Origin: Bacillota bacterium | Lineage (GTDB): Bacteria; Bacillota; Clostridia; Christensenellales; SZUA-584 | NCBI GenBank assembly: GCA_023460085.1 | Contig: JAEWRI010000001.1 | Span: 127,759 to 191,758, forward strand | Length of the DNA stretch: 64,000 nt | Direction of reading: 5' to 3' | Shown here: piece after piece, positions 1 through 7,110 of the stretch | How positions within the stretch are numbered: the first letter of the stretch is position 1 | How the letters are laid out: the number at the start of each line of letters is the position of its first letter | Position numbers and translations under genes: made by a program | Notes under the pieces: generated by a model | Seen by the model: only the letters and a program-made list of their open reading frames with translations | Database searches by the model: none | Told to the model about the DNA's origin: nothing

Positions 1-830
1 GCGATGGCCGCCATGCCCAGCGCCACGCCGCGCCCGTGCGTCATGGGCAAACCTCGCCGTGCGCACAGCCGCTCGATGCTGTGGCCGATGGTATGCCCGA
101 AGTTCAGCACCATGCGTTCGCCCGTATCGCGCTCGTCCGTTTCGACAACGCCGCGCTTGATGTCCACGCAGCGTGCCACCAATTCCGGCAGCTCCGGCGA
201 AGCCGCGGTGACGGGTTTGCCATGCTCCAGCCGCGCGAACATGTCCGCGTCGCTGATCAGCGCGTACTTAATGAGCTCCGCCATGCCGTCCGCGAACACC
301 TCGGCGGGCAGCGTGCGCAGCGTCTGTATGTCGGCGCAGACCAACGACGCCGGATAGAACGCGCCCACGAGGTTCTTGCCCTCCGGCAGGTTGACCGCCG
401 TCTTGCCGCCTACAGAGCTGTCTATCTGCGCCAGCAGCGTGGTCGGCACCTGCACCAGCGTCACGCCGCGCAGGTATACGGAGGCCGCGAAGCCCGCGAG
501 ATCCCCCACCACGCCGCCTCCCAGCGCCACGACGACATCGGAGCGCGAGTACGCGTACTGCGCCAGCTCGCCCAGCAGCCGGGACAGCGTGCCCATGCTT
601 TTGGAGCCCTCGCCCGGCGCAACGGAAAACGTGTGGCACGGCGCGCCCGCGCGCTTCAGCCCGTCGGACAGCGCCGCCGCATAGAGTGCCGCGACATGCT
701 CGTCCGTGACGAGCGCGAATTTGCTTTGCGGGTACGCCTCGTAAAGCTGCTCTGGCAGCCGCTCCAGCAGCCCCGCGCCCACCTGCACCGTATACCGCCC
801 CGCGCCCGCGCGCACCGCAATCTCCTTCAT
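1..830 (-). CDS. aroB: 3-dehydroquinate synthase, 3' end beyond window
   Basis: Second step of the shikimate pathway: converts DAHP to 3-dehydroquinate using NAD and a divalent metal in the cytosol. I translated the minus strand from the ATG at 828-830. The 276 visible codons include the NAD-binding GGGVVGDLAGF stretch near residue 105, the PTTLLAQIDSSVGGKTAVN motif near 130-148, the KNLVGAFYP loop and the metal-binding NFGHTIGH motif near 250. About three quarters of the usual ~360 residues are present; the rest lies left of base 1, so this is a truncation by the window and not a broken gene. The start overlaps the tyrA stop as ATGA, which suggests translational coupling in an aroF-tyrA-aroB operon. 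Confidence 0.96.
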   Translation of the reverse strand, partial: MKEIAVRAGAGRYTVQVGAGLLERLPEQLYEAYPQSKFALVTDEHVAALYAAALSDGLKRAGAPCHTFSVAPGEGSKSMGTLSRLLGELAQYAYSRSDVVVALGGGVVGDLAGFAASVYLRGVTLVQVPTTLLAQIDSSVGGKTAVNLPEGKNLVGAFYPASLVCADIQTLRTLPAEVFADGMAELIKYALISDADMFARLEHGKPVTAASPELPELVARCVDIKRGVVETDERDTGERMVLNFGHTIGHSIERLCARRGLPMTHGRGVALGMAAI

Positions 831-1666
831 GGTTTGCCCCCTTTGGACATTTTCTCCAGCAGCTTGCGCAGCGCCGGGGCGTTGCGCGCCTCCACGGCGT
901 CCCGCAGCGTCTCCAGCGCCTGCTGGCAGCGTCCGATGCTCTCCACGACATATTCTGCGTTCTCGGTCAATAGTCCTGCCCAGAGTGCCGCGTTGATTTC
1001 CGCGACGCGCGTGACGGATTTGTAGCTGCCGCCCGCGTAGCGCTCGCAGCCCGCTGCCGCTTCGCGCACAGCCAGCGCCGCGAGGTGCGGCAGGTGGCTC
1101 ACGCGCGCCACGATTTCGTCGTGCCGGTCTGCCCTGAGCGAGGGCATATCGTCGCAGCCGAAGGCGTCCTTCAGCACCACCGCCCACGCCAGCGCACTGT
1201 GCTCCGTGCGGATGGTGGGCGTCAGTATCATCACGGAACCCAGAAACACCGCCGCGTCCGAATTCTCATAACCCGACTTTTCCCGCCCGGCCATGGGATG
1301 CAGGCACAGCAGCTCGTGCCGCGCGTCCAGCAGCGGCAAAAGGCTTGCTATCACCGGCTCTTTGAGGCCGGTCAGCTCCGCGAACACGCCGCCCGGCTTC
1401 AGATGCGGCTTCGTCTGTTCATACAGCGCTGCCACGCTTTCGGGAGGCACGCAGCACAGCACCAGGTCGTAATCGCCCGCCTGCAGCTCCGCGTATCCCG
1501 CGCGGATGGCACCGTCGCGCTTGGCCTGCGCGAGCGTCTTCCAGTCGGAGTCCAGCCCGTCCACCTGCGAAAACCCCGCCGCGCGCAGCGCCTTCGCCGC
1601 CGAACCGCCGATGAGCCCCAGCCCCGCAATCAGCACGCGGCTGCTTTTAAAGCCACTGTCCTCCAT
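827..1666 (-). CDS. tyrA: prephenate dehydrogenase
   Basis: Oxidative decarboxylation of prephenate to 4-hydroxyphenylpyruvate, the tyrosine branch. The 279-residue protein opens with the Rossmann motif GLGLIGGS (residues 16-23) for NAD(P). HPMAGREKSGYE near residue 122 is the conserved substrate and catalytic region of TyrA. There is no C-terminal ACT domain, so feedback control by tyrosine would have to come from elsewhere. The gene starts one base after the DAHP synthase stop and overlaps aroB by four bases, so it sits in the middle of one transcript controlled by the upstream attenuator. Confidence 0.95.
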   Translation of the reverse strand: MEDSGFKSSRVLIAGLGLIGGSAAKALRAAGFSQVDGLDSDWKTLAQAKRDGAIRAGYAELQAGDYDLVLCCVPPESVAALYEQTKPHLKPGGVFAELTGLKEPVIASLLPLLDARHELLCLHPMAGREKSGYENSDAAVFLGSVMILTPTIRTEHSALAWAVVLKDAFGCDDMPSLRADRHDEIVARVSHLPHLAALAVREAAAGCERYAGGSYKSVTRVAEINAALWAGLLTENAEYVVESIGRCQQALETLRDAVEARNAPALRKLLEKMSKGGKP

Positions 1667-1667
1667 A

Positions 1668-2684
1668 TCACACGCTCCGGCCCATCAGCGCCGCCGCGCC
1701 GCGCAGCTTGCCCATCAGCGCCGCGAATTTCTCGGGCATCAGCGACTGCTTGCCGTCCGACAGCGCCTCGGCGGGATGCTCATGCACCTCCACCATCACG
1801 CCGTCCGCGCCCGCGCACACCGCCGCCACCGCCAGCGGCTCCACTGCCCACCACAACCCCGCCGCGTGGCTCGGGTCCACGATGATGGGCAGATGGCTTT
1901 GGCGTTTGATGACCGGCACCGCCGAAATGTCCAGCGTGTTGCGCGTGGCCGTCTCGAAGGTGCGGATGCCGCGCTCGCACAGCGCCACGTTGGGGTTGCC
2001 GCCCGCCGCGATGTACTCCGCCGACATCAGCCATTCTTCGATGGTGGCGGAGAGCCCGCGCTTTAAGAGCACCGGCTTTTGCGTCTTGCCCAGCTCCTTC
2101 AGCAGCGCGAAGTTCTGCATGTTGCGCGCGCCCACCTGTATGACGTCCACCATGTCCACGAAGGTTTCGATGTCGCCGATGCTGATGATTTCGGTGACGA
2201 TGGGCAGCCCGGTCTCCCGCTTCGCCGTTTGAAGGTAGGCCAGCCCTTCCTTGCCGAGGCCCTGAAAGCGGTACGGATTGGTGCGCGGCTTGTACGCGCC
2301 GCCGCGCAGGAAATTCGCGCCCGCCGCTTTCACCTGCTTCGCGACGGAGACGATCTGCTCCTCGCTCTCCACGGAGCACGGCCCGGCCATCACCGCGAGG
2401 CCCGGCCCGCCTATCGTGAAGCCCTCGCCGCGCACCACGGTGTCGTCCGGGTGAAACGCGCGGTTGACCTTCTTATAGGGCTCCTGCACGCGCATCACCT
2501 TCTTTACCGCCTCGTGCTCCTGTATGGGCTCGGTATCCAACGCCGATGTGTCTCCGATGAGGCCCAGTATGGAGTAATTGACACCGTCCATACGCTGAAC
2601 CTCGAGCGAAAAGTCCTTTTCCAGAGAATGCACCAGCTCCTCGACTTTGCCCTTGTCCGCGCCCGGCTTCAGTATGATGATCAT
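1668..2684 (-). CDS. aroF: DAHP synthase, type I-beta with N-terminal regulatory domain
   Basis: 3-deoxy-7-phosphoheptulonate synthase, the committed step of aromatic amino acid synthesis from PEP and erythrose 4-phosphate. At 338 residues it has the AroF-type I-beta layout. A ferredoxin-like regulatory domain (MIIILKPGA at the start, about residues 1-70) is followed by the TIM barrel with MAGPCSVES near residue 100, LRGGAYKPRT near 125, VGARNMQNF near 185, KRGL near 205 and a metal-binding DPSHAAG near 273. The GGGAGG-type ribosome site lies just upstream of the ATG. It is the first gene after the leader peptide and terminator at 2728-2890 and is therefore the most directly attenuated. Confidence 0.96.
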   Translation of the reverse strand: MIIILKPGADKGKVEELVHSLEKDFSLEVQRMDGVNYSILGLIGDTSALDTEPIQEHEAVKKVMRVQEPYKKVNRAFHPDDTVVRGEGFTIGGPGLAVMAGPCSVESEEQIVSVAKQVKAAGANFLRGGAYKPRTNPYRFQGLGKEGLAYLQTAKRETGLPIVTEIISIGDIETFVDMVDVIQVGARNMQNFALLKELGKTQKPVLLKRGLSATIEEWLMSAEYIAAGGNPNVALCERGIRTFETATRNTLDISAVPVIKRQSHLPIIVDPSHAAGLWWAVEPLAVAAVCAGADGVMVEVHEHPAEALSDGKQSLMPEKFAALMGKLRGAAALMGRSV

Positions 2685-2727
2685 TTTGTTTCCTCCCGCT
2701 TTCTGTAAATCGTAATCTTATAATCAA

Positions 2728-2755
2728 AAAGGGAGCCCGGCTCCGAGCTCCCTTT
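2728..2755 (-). terminator. attenuator terminator of the aroF-tyrA-aroB operon
   Basis: On the minus strand AAAGGGAGC and GCTCCCTTT form a nine-pair GC-rich stem with a ten-base loop, followed at once by a run of five T. It lies between the Tyr/Phe-rich leader peptide stop (2777) and the aroF start (2684). It would therefore stop transcription inside the leader unless a stalled ribosome rearranges the RNA. I did not identify a convincing antiterminator by eye. Confidence 0.85.
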
Positions 2756-2776
2756 CATTATCGATGTGCCAAAAGT

Positions 2777-2890
2777 TTATAAAGCCCGCTTTGCCGGTAT
2801 CTGTCCGTATTCGGTTAACGTAAAGTATCCGAAGCCATAATAGCTCCGGCTGCTAAACGAGAAATACCGATTTGCGGACGATGCGGACAT
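2777..2890 (-). CDS. Tyr/Phe-rich leader peptide of aromatic amino acid operon
   Basis: A 37-codon frame with an ideal AAAGGAGG ribosome site (2899-2906) nine bases before its ATG. Nine of 37 residues are aromatic: Tyr at 9, 17, 18, 22 and 28, and Phe at 10, 12, 20 and 23, with a dense YYGFGYF run at 17-23. It ends at TAA 21 bases before the terminator stem. The arrangement of promoter, leader peptide with codons for the end products, terminator and biosynthetic genes is the ribosome-mediated attenuation design known from pheL and trpL. Stalling at Tyr or Phe codons when those charged tRNAs are scarce should allow read-through into aroF. Confidence 0.85.
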   Translation of the reverse strand: MSASSANRYFSFSSRSYYGFGYFTLTEYGQIPAKRAL

Positions 2891-2917
2891 CCTGCGCGCC
2901 TCCTTTGGGTTTGCATC

Positions 2918-2947
2918 ATTATATGCGGAACGCGGTAAATCCGTCAA
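2918..2947 (-). promoter_or_regulatory. sigma-A promoter of the aromatic operon leader
   Basis: Minus-strand TTGACG (2947-2942) and TATAAT (2923-2918) are separated by 18 bases. The -10 is perfect and the -35 differs at one base. Transcription would start near 2911, a few bases before the leader peptide ribosome site. Confidence 0.75.
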
Positions 2948-3037
2948 GTAAAATAATCGTCAAGGCCGCAGCCTTTTTGGAGGGATCAGGGACTTGTCCG
3001 TGGAATATGCAGGTAGCTATTTGAAAGGAGTACGGCC

Positions 3038-3559
3038 ATGAGTGAGAAAAATTGCGCGGCGGATATCCGTCTGGCCGCCGTATGCGGGCTGTTCTGCCCG
3101 TCATGCTCCGTCTACATCGGCACGACGGAGGAACCCGAAAGGCTGCGCGCGATGGCTGCGCGGTTCGGCATGCCGGTGGAAGAACTGGAATGCCTGGGAT
3201 GCCGCTCCGAGAAGCGCTCCTTTTATTGCCGGGACCGCTGCAAAATGGCGGCGTGCGCCGCGGAGAAGGGCCTTTCCTTCTGCGGCGAGTGTGGTGAGTA
3301 TCCCTGCGAAGAGATTAAAACCTTCCAGTCACAGGCGCCCCACCGTCTGGATCTGTGGTCGTCGCTGGAACTGGCAAAAGCCGATGGGCTGGAGCTGTGG
3401 TATGAAGCGATGCGGGCGCGGTATTCCTGCCCCGCGTGCGGCGCTGTCAACTCGGCCTACGATGAGACGTGCCGCAAATGCGGCAGTACCCCCAGCTGCG
3501 CGTATGTGCAGGAACATGGCGAAGAAGTAGCGCGGTTCACCGGCCGCATCAAGCCTTAG
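3038..3559 (+). CDS. DUF3795 cysteine-rich protein
   Basis: 173 residues behind a GAAAGGAGT ribosome site. The N-terminal half matches the DUF3795 pattern: CGLFCPSC near residue 17, a CLGC pair near 53, and closely spaced Cys residues in CRDRCKMAAC and CGECGEYPCEE. The C-terminus adds a second zinc-ribbon-like set, CPACG and CRKCG, near residues 130-150. No enzymatic role is established for the family; metal or Fe-S binding is inferred from the cysteines. It is the only plus-strand gene in the first 24 kb, divergent from the aromatic operon and convergent with the hydrolase that follows 22 bases later. Confidence 0.8.
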   Translation: MSEKNCAADIRLAAVCGLFCPSCSVYIGTTEEPERLRAMAARFGMPVEELECLGCRSEKRSFYCRDRCKMAACAAEKGLSFCGECGEYPCEEIKTFQSQAPHRLDLWSSLELAKADGLELWYEAMRARYSCPACGAVNSAYDETCRKCGSTPSCAYVQEHGEEVARFTGRIKP

Positions 3560-3581
3560 CGGATTGATGGCGGAATGGGGC

Positions 3582-4451
3582 CTACGGCTGCTTTTTGCGC
3601 GGCATCCAGTTGTGGTTGGCGTCGTCTTCCGCGCGGAACAGTATAAACCGGCGCATAATTTCGCTGATGAGCGTATCCCACTCGGCAGGGTCTATGAAAG
3701 GATTTTTCTTCGCGCCCTGCTCCCGGCGGCGCAGCTTCTCGAACGTGGCGTTTTCCCCGGGCTGCCTGCCCAGCGTCACGTCTACCTTCTCCCCGCGGAT
3801 CTTCTCCAGAGACTGCATGAACTGGCTGCGGGTATCCGACACGATGTGAAAATCCTTAAAGTAGTCCCGGCTGAGCGTTTTAAACCCGGAGCCTCCGAAA
3901 ATGCCGCATATCAGCGAAACGCCATCTTCCACCGTTTCGAAGAAGTACGAGGTCGAACCGGCGGTGTGCCCCGGTGTGGCGACGGCGCGGACGCGCACCG
4001 TCCCCAGCCGTACGGCGTCTCCGTCCACCAGCCGGATGTCCGGGATGAAGAAGGGCGGGTCGTCGGCCATGGGCAGCAGCAGCTCCGGGCGCTCCTCCGC
4101 GGTGCGCGCGTCCGCTTCTCCGATGGCGGTCTTGCAGCCGAACAGCGAAACGAGCGCGGGCGTACACCCCACGTGATCTGCGTGCGCGTGCGTATGCAGT
4201 ATGTATCGAATATCGGCCGGGTTAAACCCCAGCTCCCAGATGGCCTGCAGCAGCAGCGGAAGCTGCCGCGCAAAAGGCGTATCGATGAGCAGCAGCCCGT
4301 CCCCGGTATCCACGAGGTGTGAACTGCATACCTGGTTGCCGACGTAGTAGACGCTGCCCGCGATGCGAAACGGTTTCACGTAGTGCATGTACGGCTGGCG
4401 GCAAACGATATCCATGTCCGCAATCGAATCAGCCGTTTTGTATTTTTTCAT
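3582..4451 (-). CDS. metallo-beta-lactamase-fold hydrolase
   Basis: 289 residues with the metal-binding HTHAHADHVG motif near residue 86, the third-His motif PGHTAGS near 160 and a further glycine-rich turn near 187. The overall pattern is closest to subclass B3-like MBL-fold hydrolases. The substrate is unknown; a role in beta-lactam resistance should not be assumed, because no signal peptide is visible and B3 enzymes are normally exported. The start is supported by AGGAGAAGCC before the ATG. It is convergent with the DUF3795 gene and 23 bases downstream of the recombinase-like gene. Confidence 0.85.
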   Translation of the reverse strand: MKKYKTADSIADMDIVCRQPYMHYVKPFRIAGSVYYVGNQVCSSHLVDTGDGLLLIDTPFARQLPLLLQAIWELGFNPADIRYILHTHAHADHVGCTPALVSLFGCKTAIGEADARTAEERPELLLPMADDPPFFIPDIRLVDGDAVRLGTVRVRAVATPGHTAGSTSYFFETVEDGVSLICGIFGGSGFKTLSRDYFKDFHIVSDTRSQFMQSLEKIRGEKVDVTLGRQPGENATFEKLRRREQGAKKNPFIDPAEWDTLISEIMRRFILFRAEDDANHNWMPRKKQP

Positions 4452-4474
4452 GGCTTCTCCTGAACCGAATGGTT

Positions 4475-5296
4475 TTATTCGCGAATGTAAGCGCGCGTGA
4501 TGGAGATGTCCGAATGGCCCAGTATCTCCTTGAGTTCACGCACGTCGCGGCCTTCTTCGATGCAGCGGCGGGCAAAGCTGCGGCGCATGGTTTCCAGCGT
4601 AATGCCCTCCACTCCGGCGGCTTCGGCATACTTCTTCAGCGTCTTCCAAACCCCCTGCCGCGTAATGCCTTCTCCGTACACGTTCAGAAACAACGGGGTG
4701 TTCTGAGACGGCTGCTGCGTCTTGCGCGCCTCGATATACGCGCCCAGGCAGCGGCAGGCCTCATCGTCCATCTCCAGCGTCACGGTAAGCTCCTGCCGGC
4801 TGACATCGACGGTCTTTTCCGCCAGCCGCAGATCCTCCACGCGCAGCGCGATAAGCTCCGAAACCTTGATGCCCGTGGCATTGATGAGCGTGAACATCGC
4901 CTTGTCCCGGATGCCGCCCATGGTACGCGTATCGGGTACGGAAAGCAGCTTGTCCATCTGCTGCGCCGTCAGCGCTTTCACCCTCGGGCCGCCTTTGGTA
5001 TTCAGCCTCACGCCTTTGACGGGGTTATGCCGGGCTTGTCCCACGCCGCAAAGGTATTCGAAATACCGCTTCACCGAAGCGGTTTTGCGCTGAATACTCA
5101 CCGGAGCAAGCCCCCGCTCCTCCATATGGTCGCAATATCTGCGGATGTCATCCTTCGTCACACAGTCCATGTCTTCGATGCCCCGCGCTGCCACACAGCC
5201 GCAAAACTGCTCCACATCGCGCATGTATGAATCGATGGAGACGCTTGTCAGTTTACGTTGTTTCAGGTATTGCCTGAATAGTTCCAAGTCGATCAT
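4475..5296 (-). CDS. XerD-like tyrosine recombinase homologue, catalytic residues degraded
   Basis: A 273-residue protein with an N-terminal SAM-like core-binding domain (about 1-85) and a C-terminal recombinase fold. The ATG at 5296 follows GGTGG and is preferred over the GTG at 5305. Its position next to spoIIM matches xerD in bacilli. However, the first catalytic Arg of the TGLRVSE motif is Lys (TGIKVSE), the GKG-type Lys hairpin is not recognisable, and the HxLRH motif reads ETMRR. Only the second Arg, the LGH His and the nucleophilic Tyr (AYIRE) remain, and the protein ends two residues past AYI. It probably binds DNA without normal strand exchange; this is inference. Confidence 0.8.
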   Translation of the reverse strand: MIDLELFRQYLKQRKLTSVSIDSYMRDVEQFCGCVAARGIEDMDCVTKDDIRRYCDHMEERGLAPVSIQRKTASVKRYFEYLCGVGQARHNPVKGVRLNTKGGPRVKALTAQQMDKLLSVPDTRTMGGIRDKAMFTLINATGIKVSELIALRVEDLRLAEKTVDVSRQELTVTLEMDDEACRCLGAYIEARKTQQPSQNTPLFLNVYGEGITRQGVWKTLKKYAEAAGVEGITLETMRRSFARRCIEEGRDVRELKEILGHSDISITRAYIRE

Positions 5297-5308
5297 CAGT
5301 ACCACCGT

Positions 5309-5932
5309 TTATGATATCAGCGTCATCAGCGCCGGGGTCAGCAGTGTCTCTATCGCCACCCCCAGCAGTGACACCAGGAAAACCTTCAGCATGCCTGTCA
5401 GGTACGGACGCGCCGAGAGCAGCCTGTCGCGCGTTGTGGCGGGGATCCTCCTGCACTTGATTACGGTAACGGATTGATTCAGCCCCATCACCGCAGCCTT
5501 GCATACACAGGGCAGCAGCACGAGGTTGGGCAGAAAGGTGCAAACGATCACGGCGAGGAACCCCCCCGCTCCGATGCCCAGCGACAACACCCCCACCGTG
5601 AAACCCACGCAGAATCCTTTTATCACCATCGCCAAAGCGATTACCAGCACACCCATCATAGATAAAGAGAACACCGTTATTATCGCAAAAACCATCAGAT
5701 TTTGCAAGAAAGAATTAATAAATATGCTAAAATAATCTATGTCCTGTATTTGTATGCTGACAAACAGCAGATTAATGTAATCGGAAAGCTGCTGGCGCGG
5801 GGTATCGCCAAGGCGGCTGACAGAGAAAGTACCTGCCGCAATCCCCACCAACAAAAAGAAGATGAGCAGAAGGTACTGCACCTTGTTGTCCATCACGTCA
5901 AACCATATGCGTCTTTTCACATCGCTGATCAA
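5309..5932 (-). CDS. spoIIM: stage II sporulation protein M
   Basis: 207-residue multi-pass membrane protein with about five hydrophobic segments, beginning MISDVKRRIWFDVM and ending MTLIS. It belongs to the SpoIIM family, part of the SpoIID-SpoIIM-SpoIIP complex that remodels peptidoglycan and drives engulfment of the forespore. The TTG start at 5932 is preceded by GGAGGCGG, which fixes it. It lies three to twelve bases upstream of the XerD-like gene and downstream of spo0A in the same orientation, as in bacilli. Confidence 0.92.
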   Translation of the reverse strand: MISDVKRRIWFDVMDNKVQYLLLIFFLLVGIAAGTFSVSRLGDTPRQQLSDYINLLFVSIQIQDIDYFSIFINSFLQNLMVFAIITVFSLSMMGVLVIALAMVIKGFCVGFTVGVLSLGIGAGGFLAVIVCTFLPNLVLLPCVCKAAVMGLNQSVTVIKCRRIPATTRDRLLSARPYLTGMLKVFLVSLLGVAIETLLTPALMTLIS

Positions 5933-6054
5933 GTCAACCGCCTCCGGCTACCCATTCACAGATAGATATGCCATGCGGGCGGCGCATATGCGGCAATGCT
6001 TCGGGACGCATCCGCAACAGACCGAACTCTTAAAAGTGACTTCAATATTTACCC

Positions 6055-6123
6055 ATTATAACCCATGTTTTACCGTGTTTTCACATGGTGCATATTATAT
6101 CGCCCCGGCGCGTGATTTGTAAA
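6055..6123 (-). promoter_or_regulatory. tandem sigma-A-like promoters upstream of spoIIM
   Basis: Two perfect TATAAT boxes occur on the minus strand in the 251-base gap between spo0A and spoIIM. The distal one (6099-6094) has TTTACA (6123-6118) 18 bases upstream. The proximal one (6060-6055) has a weaker TGAAAA 17 bases upstream. No sigma-E-type signal was recognised. Confidence 0.55.
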
Positions 6124-6150
6124 GCCGGAATTCAGCAAACTCCGCAACAT

Positions 6151-6172
6151 AAAAGGGCTGCGGCGCAGCCCC
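6151..6172 (-). terminator. intrinsic terminator of spo0A
   Basis: Minus-strand GGGCTGCG and CGCAGCCC form a compact stem followed by TTTTAT, starting 12 bases after the spo0A stop codon. Confidence 0.8.
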
Positions 6173-6183
6173 TGCCTGTTTGC

Positions 6184-6963
6184 TCAGTCTACGTATTTCA
6201 GTTCGGTATTCAGCTTGTCCGCCAGCATGGCGATAAATTCTCCGTTGGTGGGCTTTCCCTTGGTATCATGTATGGTGTACCCAAAGAAATCCTCCAGCAC
6301 GCGGATGTCCCCGCGGTTCCACGCGGTCTCGATGGCATGCCGCATGGCCCGCTCCACGCGTTGCGGTGTAGAATGGTATTTTTCCGCCACGCTCGCGTAT
6401 AACCCGGTAGTCAGCCGGCTCATCAAATCGAAATCGTCATGCACCAGAAGTATGGCGTCGCGCAGGTAGTAATACCCCTTGACGTTGGCGGTAATGCCCA
6501 CTTTTTTGATGTGCTGTGTAATGATCTCACTGGGATTCGACGCGCGCTTGACCGGGCGCACATCGCTTTGATATTCCATCAGCTCGACAATCCGCTTTTT
6601 AAACACTTCCTTGTCGAAAGGCTTCAAGAATATATAGTCCACGTTGAAGCTCTCCGCCTTCTTCATGATAAAATCGAGCGCGACCGCGGAAGTCATCACC
6701 ACGCGGGTGGCGCTGCTGTAGCCCGATCGGGCGAGCTCCTCCAGCACCGCGAAGCCGTCCAGCATCGGCATAATGAGATCCACAATGAACAGATCCGGCT
6801 TCAGCTTTTGCACCAGGTCCACAGCCTGCCGCCCGTCGAAGGCGTATTCAATGACGGTAAACCGCCCTGTCTCCGCCAAGAAATCGGAGATAATCCGCAA
6901 ATAATCGCGATTGTTATCGGCAAGGATAGCAGTAAATTTGGAACGAGAGCACTCTTTTTCCAT
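6184..6963 (-). CDS. spo0A: sporulation master regulator Spo0A
   Basis: Response regulator at the end of the sporulation phosphorelay; when phosphorylated it binds 0A boxes and starts sporulation. 259 residues, close to the usual length. The receiver domain (1-125) has the acidic pair D16-N17, the phosphoacceptor D62 in FIVDLIMPM and the conserved LKP lysine near 115. The C-terminal Spo0A effector domain (about 145-259) carries the hallmark HSTPQRVERAMRHAIE recognition helix. It sits downstream of spoIVB, as in nearly all spore formers, behind a possible sigma-H promoter and an 0A box. Confidence 0.98.
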   Translation of the reverse strand: MEKECSRSKFTAILADNNRDYLRIISDFLAETGRFTVIEYAFDGRQAVDLVQKLKPDLFIVDLIMPMLDGFAVLEELARSGYSSATRVVMTSAVALDFIMKKAESFNVDYIFLKPFDKEVFKKRIVELMEYQSDVRPVKRASNPSEIITQHIKKVGITANVKGYYYLRDAILLVHDDFDLMSRLTTGLYASVAEKYHSTPQRVERAMRHAIETAWNRGDIRVLEDFFGYTIHDTKGKPTNGEFIAMLADKLNTELKYVD

Positions 6964-7005
6964 AATTAATAAATTCCTTGTCTCTATAAATAATACATTA
7001 ATGAA

Positions 7006-7027
7006 AGATTCACGGTAGATTCACGGT
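7006..7027. repeat. 11-base tandem repeat in the spo0A 5' region
   Basis: AGATTCACGGT occurs twice in immediate succession (7006-7016 and 7017-7027), between the putative sigma-H -10 and the spo0A start. It could be a regulator site or a replication slippage product. Confidence 0.7.
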
Positions 7028-7029
7028 AG

Positions 7030-7060
7030 TTATTCAACACAACCATGAAAAACCCTTTTC
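7030..7060 (-). promoter_or_regulatory. candidate sigma-H promoter of spo0A
   Basis: Minus-strand AAAAGGGTTTTT (7059-7048) resembles the sigma-H -35 RnAGGAwWW with one mismatch. GTTGAATAA (7038-7030) matches the -10 RnnGAATww at a suitable distance. Transcription of spo0A from a sigma-H promoter is known in Bacillus; here it is inferred from the sequence only. Confidence 0.45.
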
Positions 7061-7101
7061 TGGTAATCATTAATTCTAAAACAGTACATAATTCGCTATT
7101 T

Positions 7102-7110
7102 TTCGACAAT
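7102..7110 (-). promoter_or_regulatory. Spo0A box upstream of spo0A
   Basis: Minus-strand ATTGTCGAA matches the 0A-box consensus TTTGTCGAA at eight of nine positions. It lies directly after the spoIVB stop and about 45 bases upstream of the candidate sigma-H promoter, a natural place for autoregulation. Confidence 0.5.

Noticed and set aside
2728..2910. T-box riboswitch before the DAHP synthase gene
   Set aside because: No T-box sequence (TGGNACCGCG type) or specifier loop was found, and the leader peptide accounts for the terminator.
3582..4451. Beta-lactam resistance gene
   Set aside because: The fold is MBL-like, but no export signal is present, and most such proteins have other substrates.
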